Shown in pieces: positions 13,552-16,637 of a stretch of 16,637 nt of DNA (its first letter is position 1; every line of letters starts with the position of its first letter). The DNA lies in contig CAIRND010000073.1 in assembly GCA_903879825.1 (NCBI GenBank), positions 1 to 16,637 on the forward strand, in the 5' to 3' direction. Made by a program: the position numbers and the translations under genes. Origin of the DNA: an uncultured Geobacteraceae bacterium. Its GTDB lineage: Bacteria; Desulfobacterota; Desulfuromonadia; Geobacterales; Pseudopelobacteraceae. The notes under the pieces were generated by a model that did no database searches, was not told the origin of the DNA, and saw only the letters and a list, made by a program, of their open reading frames with translations.

Positions 13552-14385
13552 TCAGTTACTGTTTTTAGGGTAGATGATCCGGCGAATGGCACACGCGGCG
13601 GCAAAGAAGATAAGGTTTACCATGACAATTGAGGCGCTGGCAGGCAGATTTGACATAATAGAAACAATAATACCGATGATAACCGAACAGCACCCCTGAA
13701 GTGCTGCCAGAAGAATGCAGACCTTAAAGCCGCGCGCCAACTGCAGTGCGCCAGCCGCCGGTACGATCAGTAACGATGATATCAGCATTATTCCAACCAG
13801 TTTCATTGCCAGCACAACTGATAGCGCAGTCAGCAGGACCAAAATTGAATTGATGAATGAAGTCCTGATTCCGGAAACTTTGGCAAGTTCATCGCTGAAC
13901 GAGATGGCAAACAATTCGTGATAATAGAGAGTCAACAGCAGCATCACTCCAACACAGAGCAGTGCGGCAACAACTACCTCTTCACTGCGTATAGAAAGAA
14001 TGTTGCCGAACAGGTAACTGAGTAAATCAACATTGTAGCCCCCCCCCACACTGGCCAGAATGACCCCGGCAGAAATACCGAGAGCAGATACCAGGCCGAT
14101 GGCAGCATCCCCGCTCAGTCGCCCCTTTTCGGTCAGTTTAAGGATGCCAAGAGACGCAAGCAGAACTATCGGCATAGAGACCAACAACGACATGGTTGAA
14201 TAGAGTTTTAACGCCAGGGCGATGGCGGTACTGCCGAAGGTGACGTGTGCCAGACCATCGCCGATCAATGAGAGACGCCGCAATACGAGAAAAACTCCAA
14301 GCACTGAGCAGAGCAGTGCGATCAATGTTCCAGCCAGCAGGGCCCGTTGAATAAAGCCGTATGAAAGGATTTCTAATAAATTCAT
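13552..14385 (-). CDS. znuB: Zinc/metal ABC transporter permease
   Basis: A 277-residue inner-membrane permease of the ABC-3 (ZnuB/TroC/MntB) family, with about eight hydrophobic helices. Family signatures include VFLVLRRLSLIGDGLAHVTF near residues 31-50, TGS-like GSTAIALAL, the central ELAKVSGIRTSFIN stretch, and KLVGIMLISSLLIVPAAGAL. It forms the membrane pore for metal delivered by ZnuA and driven by ZnuC. I chose the ATG at 14385, two bases after the znuC stop, because it gives the usual start MNLLEILSYGFIQRALL. A longer frame to 14457 would overlap znuC heavily. A run of nine G residues lies in codons 113-116 (Val-Gly-Gly-Gly), a possible slippage site. There is no clear SD, so coupling to znuC is likely. 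Confidence 0.92.
   Translation of the reverse strand: MNLLEILSYGFIQRALLAGTLIALLCSVLGVFLVLRRLSLIGDGLAHVTFGSTAIALALKLYSTMSLLVSMPIVLLASLGILKLTEKGRLSGDAAIGLVSALGISAGVILASVGGGYNVDLLSYLFGNILSIRSEEVVVAALLCVGVMLLLTLYYHELFAISFSDELAKVSGIRTSFINSILVLLTALSVVLAMKLVGIMLISSLLIVPAAGALQLARGFKVCILLAALQGCCSVIIGIIVSIMSNLPASASIVMVNLIFFAAACAIRRIIYPKNSN
14039..14047 (-). repeat. G9 homopolymer inside znuB
   Basis: Nine consecutive C on the plus strand (G9 in the coding strand of znuB), spanning codons 113-116. A change of one base would shift the frame about 40 per cent into the permease gene. Confidence 0.9.
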
Positions 14386-14387
14386 GG

Positions 14388-15140
14388 TCAGTGGCGGTGG
14401 CACATCAAGTGCTGGGAGTGTTCGCCAAACAGCGACGACATCTCTGGTGAGCAGCAAAATTGGTCAAAACTACCGTAAAAGAGAATTTTCTTATCAAGGT
14501 AGAGCATTTTGGAGGCGTGTTCTCCAATCGCACCGCTATCATGAGTCACCAGCAGCACTGTTACACCACGTGAACGGTTTATTTCTGATATCATGGCGTA
14601 AAAACGACTTCTAGTTTCCGGGTCAAGAGCGGCGGTTGGTTCATCCAGCACAAGCAATTCGGGATCGTTTACTATTGCACGAGCAAGCAGAACACGTTGT
14701 AATTGCCCACCAGATAGTTCACCTATAAGTTTATGTTCCAAGTCTAACACACCTAATTCATTAAGTATTATGCTAATTTTATCATGATCATGCCGATTGA
14801 GTCGTTTTGGAAATCGCTTAAGTGATAATAAACCAAGACCGACCGTTTCATGAACCGTAGCAGGAAAAACCGGATTCACCAGATGGAGACTTTGCGGCAG
14901 GTAGCCGACTTTATGCCAATCGCGGAAGTGTGTCAGAGGGGAACCGAATAACGTTGCAGAGCCCTTGTTTATTGCCACCAATCCAAGCAGTGCCTTGACC
15001 AGAGTACTTTTTCCCGAGCCGTTTGGCCCTACAATTCCAACATAGTCACCGCGCTCAACCTGAAAGGAAACATCCTCAAGCACCCTCCCCTCACGATAGC
15101 TGCACGAGAGCAACTCTGTTGTTACTATTTCACTCGACAT
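14388..15140 (-). CDS. znuC: Zinc/metal ABC transporter ATP-binding protein
   Basis: A 250-residue ABC ATPase with all motifs intact: Walker A GPNGSGKST, Q-loop YLPQ, signature LSGGQLQRV, Walker B LLVLDEPTAALD, and switch histidine VTHD. The C-terminus is His/Cys-rich (FGEHSQHLMCHRH), as in several zinc and manganese importer ATPases, and may sense metal. It powers ZnuB from the cytoplasmic face. The start ATG at 15140 lies 16 bases inside the 3' end of znuA and has AGAAAGG as SD (spacing 6). The stop is two bases before znuB, so znuACB are tightly coupled. Confidence 0.93.
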   Translation of the reverse strand: MSSEIVTTELLSCSYREGRVLEDVSFQVERGDYVGIVGPNGSGKSTLVKALLGLVAINKGSATLFGSPLTHFRDWHKVGYLPQSLHLVNPVFPATVHETVGLGLLSLKRFPKRLNRHDHDKISIILNELGVLDLEHKLIGELSGGQLQRVLLARAIVNDPELLVLDEPTAALDPETRSRFYAMISEINRSRGVTVLLVTHDSGAIGEHASKMLYLDKKILFYGSFDQFCCSPEMSSLFGEHSQHLMCHRH

Positions 15141-16090
15141 TGAAGACCTTTCTGTAGTCGTTCCAGGTTGCGTCCCATTAAATCAAAAAATGTAACGCCC
15201 TGTGACTGATCGTCGCGCGAGAGGTTGTGGGCGCCATGGAGCATCAGCACGCCAACACCCGCTTCCTGTGCAAGCGTTTCGGTCAGGCGGGGAGAGAGCA
15301 ATTCTTCTGCAAAAAGATATTTCGTACCAGATGTTTTAATTGCCCGGACAAGCGCAACCATGCGCTCGGCAGACGGTTCCGCATCGGACGAAATACCGCT
15401 GAGTGCATGATACTCCAGCCCATAGCGACCAGCCAGATATCCAAAGGTATAATGGCCACCATGGAGAAGTTTTCTGGTAGTGCAGGTGGAGAGACCATTC
15501 TGATATCTCTGATCTAGCGCGACCAATTGTGTTTTTAGTGCTTCCGTATTGTGACGGTACACATCGCTATTACCCGGATCAGCAGCAATAAACCCCTCAA
15601 GAATTGCATCAACCATACGTGAGGCGTTGGAAAAATCGAGCCAGATATGCGGATCCATTCCCTTGTGGCCATGGTCGTGATCTTCACCTTTTTTACCACC
15701 GTCATGCTCATCGTGAACAATTCCTGCTCTATAGGCAACCCGTTCTCCCGCATTTACAATGCGCAGTTTTTTGCTGTCTAGCCCAGTGATAATCTTTTCA
15801 GCCCACGGTTCCATATATTTGTTGGTGTAGATAAACAACCCCGCACGGCTGATTCTGATCATATCTTCCGGTCGTGGCTCAAATGTATGCGGTTCGACAC
15901 CAGGTGGCAGCAGCATCGTTACCTGCGCTTTATCACCGGCTATCGACCGGGCAAAGTCATAGAGGGGAAAAAGCGTCGTAACAACCTGCAGGCCGGACAC
16001 AGGTTTGACTTCCGACTTTTTGCACCCTGTGGCAAAAAAGGTTGAACATAACAAGACAACAAGGGTAATTACCGTTATTCGAAACCTCAC
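15125..16090 (-). CDS. znuA: Zinc/metal ABC transporter substrate-binding lipoprotein
   Basis: A 321-residue cluster A-I (ZnuA/TroA) binding protein. It has a lipoprotein signal peptide with lipobox FATGC (Cys23), so it is membrane anchored. Probable metal ligands are His68 (GVEPHTFEP), His148 (DPHIWLD) and His213 (HGGHYTFGYL). Between the first two lies a His/Asp-rich loop (HDEHDGGKKGEDHDHGHKG, 126-144), a feature of zinc rather than manganese binders. Manganese or iron cannot be fully excluded. The start is GTG at 16090, overlapping the stop of the upstream S1-protein gene as GTGA, with AAGGA six bases upstream. It is the first transport gene of the operon and overlaps znuC by 16 bp. Confidence 0.93.
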   Translation of the reverse strand: MRFRITVITLVVLLCSTFFATGCKKSEVKPVSGLQVVTTLFPLYDFARSIAGDKAQVTMLLPPGVEPHTFEPRPEDMIRISRAGLFIYTNKYMEPWAEKIITGLDSKKLRIVNAGERVAYRAGIVHDEHDGGKKGEDHDHGHKGMDPHIWLDFSNASRMVDAILEGFIAADPGNSDVYRHNTEALKTQLVALDQRYQNGLSTCTTRKLLHGGHYTFGYLAGRYGLEYHALSGISSDAEPSAERMVALVRAIKTSGTKYLFAEELLSPRLTETLAQEAGVGVLMLHGAHNLSRDDQSQGVTFFDLMGRNLERLQKGLQCRVK

Positions 16091-16637
16091 AGAGTGTCCT
16101 TCGTTTGAACACTTCTCAGTCGTATTCCATCAGGAAGCATGGTGATGGCTCCCTCTTTATACAGTCCACCCACCGCTTTTTTGAAACTCTTTTTACTCAA
16201 GCGAAGTTGGTCCGCAATTGCTTCGGGAGAACTTTTGTCAGTCAAGGGGAGAAAACCGTTGTGAGCCGTAAGCGCAGCCAGAATAGTCTCACGGTCTTTT
16301 GCCGCTTCCTGAGCGCCCCCCTTGCGTAATGTGATATCAACCTTGCCATCATCCCTGATTTTTTTCACATATCCACGCAGACTTTGACCACAGGAGGGTT
16401 TGACGACAAACTCCGTATTAAAGATCAACCCGCCGAAGCTGTTATTGATAAGTACCTTGGCGCCCAGATCGGTGCAGGCATAGACCAGCAGATCAACTTC
16501 TGCTCCCTCTGTTAAGCTGTCATCTACCGGATTGATGAATTTCTCCAGTTTTGCCGATGCCGCGATCCTGCCGGTAGAGTGCAGATATACCCGCACCAGC
16601 ACCTGATCTCCGCGTCTGACCGGTTCATTCTGTTCAC
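16087..16637 (-). CDS. CvfB-like S1 RNA-binding protein, 5' end outside window
   Basis: The last ~182 residues of a protein whose frame stays open to the right edge of the window (the visible start reads EQNEPVRRGDQVLVRVYLHS). It has repeated S1-like OB folds: GDQVLVRVYLHSTGRIAAS, then AKVLINNSFGGLIFNTEF, then GYVKKIRDDGKVDITLRKGG. A C-terminal winged-helix-like part contains LRLSKKSFKKAVGGLYKEGA followed by GIRLRSV. This layout is that of the CvfB/YitL family, RNA-binding proteins of poorly known function, implicated in virulence-factor control in Staphylococcus. Its stop overlaps the GTG start of znuA (GTGA), so it is probably translated in step with the zinc transporter. The link between the two functions is not obvious. 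Confidence 0.82.
   Translation of the reverse strand, partial: EQNEPVRRGDQVLVRVYLHSTGRIAASAKLEKFINPVDDSLTEGAEVDLLVYACTDLGAKVLINNSFGGLIFNTEFVVKPSCGQSLRGYVKKIRDDGKVDITLRKGGAQEAAKDRETILAALTAHNGFLPLTDKSSPEAIADQLRLSKKSFKKAVGGLYKEGAITMLPDGIRLRSVQTKDTL

Noticed and set aside
13536..13604. Longer TopA start overlapping znuB
   Set aside because: The family protein begins at MLIIVESPTKAKK; the extra 23 residues are read out of the znuB 3' end.
15535..15753. Overlapping ORFs in other frames within znuA and topA
   Set aside because: They are frame shadows of strongly supported genes and lack their own SD or family features.

Overview
The window looks like ordinary chromosome of a mid-GC, Gram-negative delta-proteobacterium, most likely of the Geobacter/Pelobacter/Desulfuromonas group. 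This rests on outer-envelope genes (lipoprotein efflux adaptor, ExeA/GspA-GspB pair), a KamA-type EpmB beside efp, and a sigma-54 style promoter. It is an inference from protein character, not a database match. No phage, insertion sequence, CRISPR array, rRNA or tRNA was seen. Sixteen genes are well supported, two of them cut by the window ends, plus one doubtful small ORF.

Left part (1-1260, minus strand): a TetR-type repressor gene overlaps by ATGA the start of an RND efflux adaptor lipoprotein that runs out of the window. From 1261 to 1892 there is no convincing gene, only a doubtful 79-codon ORF, a potential RNA hairpin, and the promoter of infA.

Translation-factor cluster (1893-4693): infA, efp and epmA run rightward. 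A KamA/EpmB-type radical SAM aminomutase runs leftward and overlaps the 3' end of epmA by 20 bp. Together EpmB (makes beta-lysine), EpmA (attaches it) and EF-P (receives it on Lys32) form a complete EF-P beta-lysylation set.

Envelope and lipid genes (4824-8451): an ExeA/GspA-like ATPase with peptidoglycan-binding domain and GspB (overlapping ATGA) run rightward. pgsA and a DUF4124-SLT lytic transglycosylase run leftward against them.

Purine genes (8581-10254): purM and purN form a tight pair.

Signalling (10255-11647): a 346-bp intergenic region holds a near-perfect sigma-54 promoter and two copies of the inverted repeat TTGTCA-N6-TGACAA. It drives a GAF-like/GGDEF diguanylate cyclase with intact active site and inhibitory site.

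Right part (11664-16637, minus strand): one apparent operon, read right to left, of a CvfB-like S1 protein (cut by the window end), znuA, znuC, znuB and a short type IA topoisomerase without zinc ribbons. The most attractive hypothesis in the window is that this topoisomerase is a zinc-independent TopA carried in a zinc-uptake operon. The most solid regulatory observation is the sigma-54 promoter with twin operators in front of the cyclase gene.
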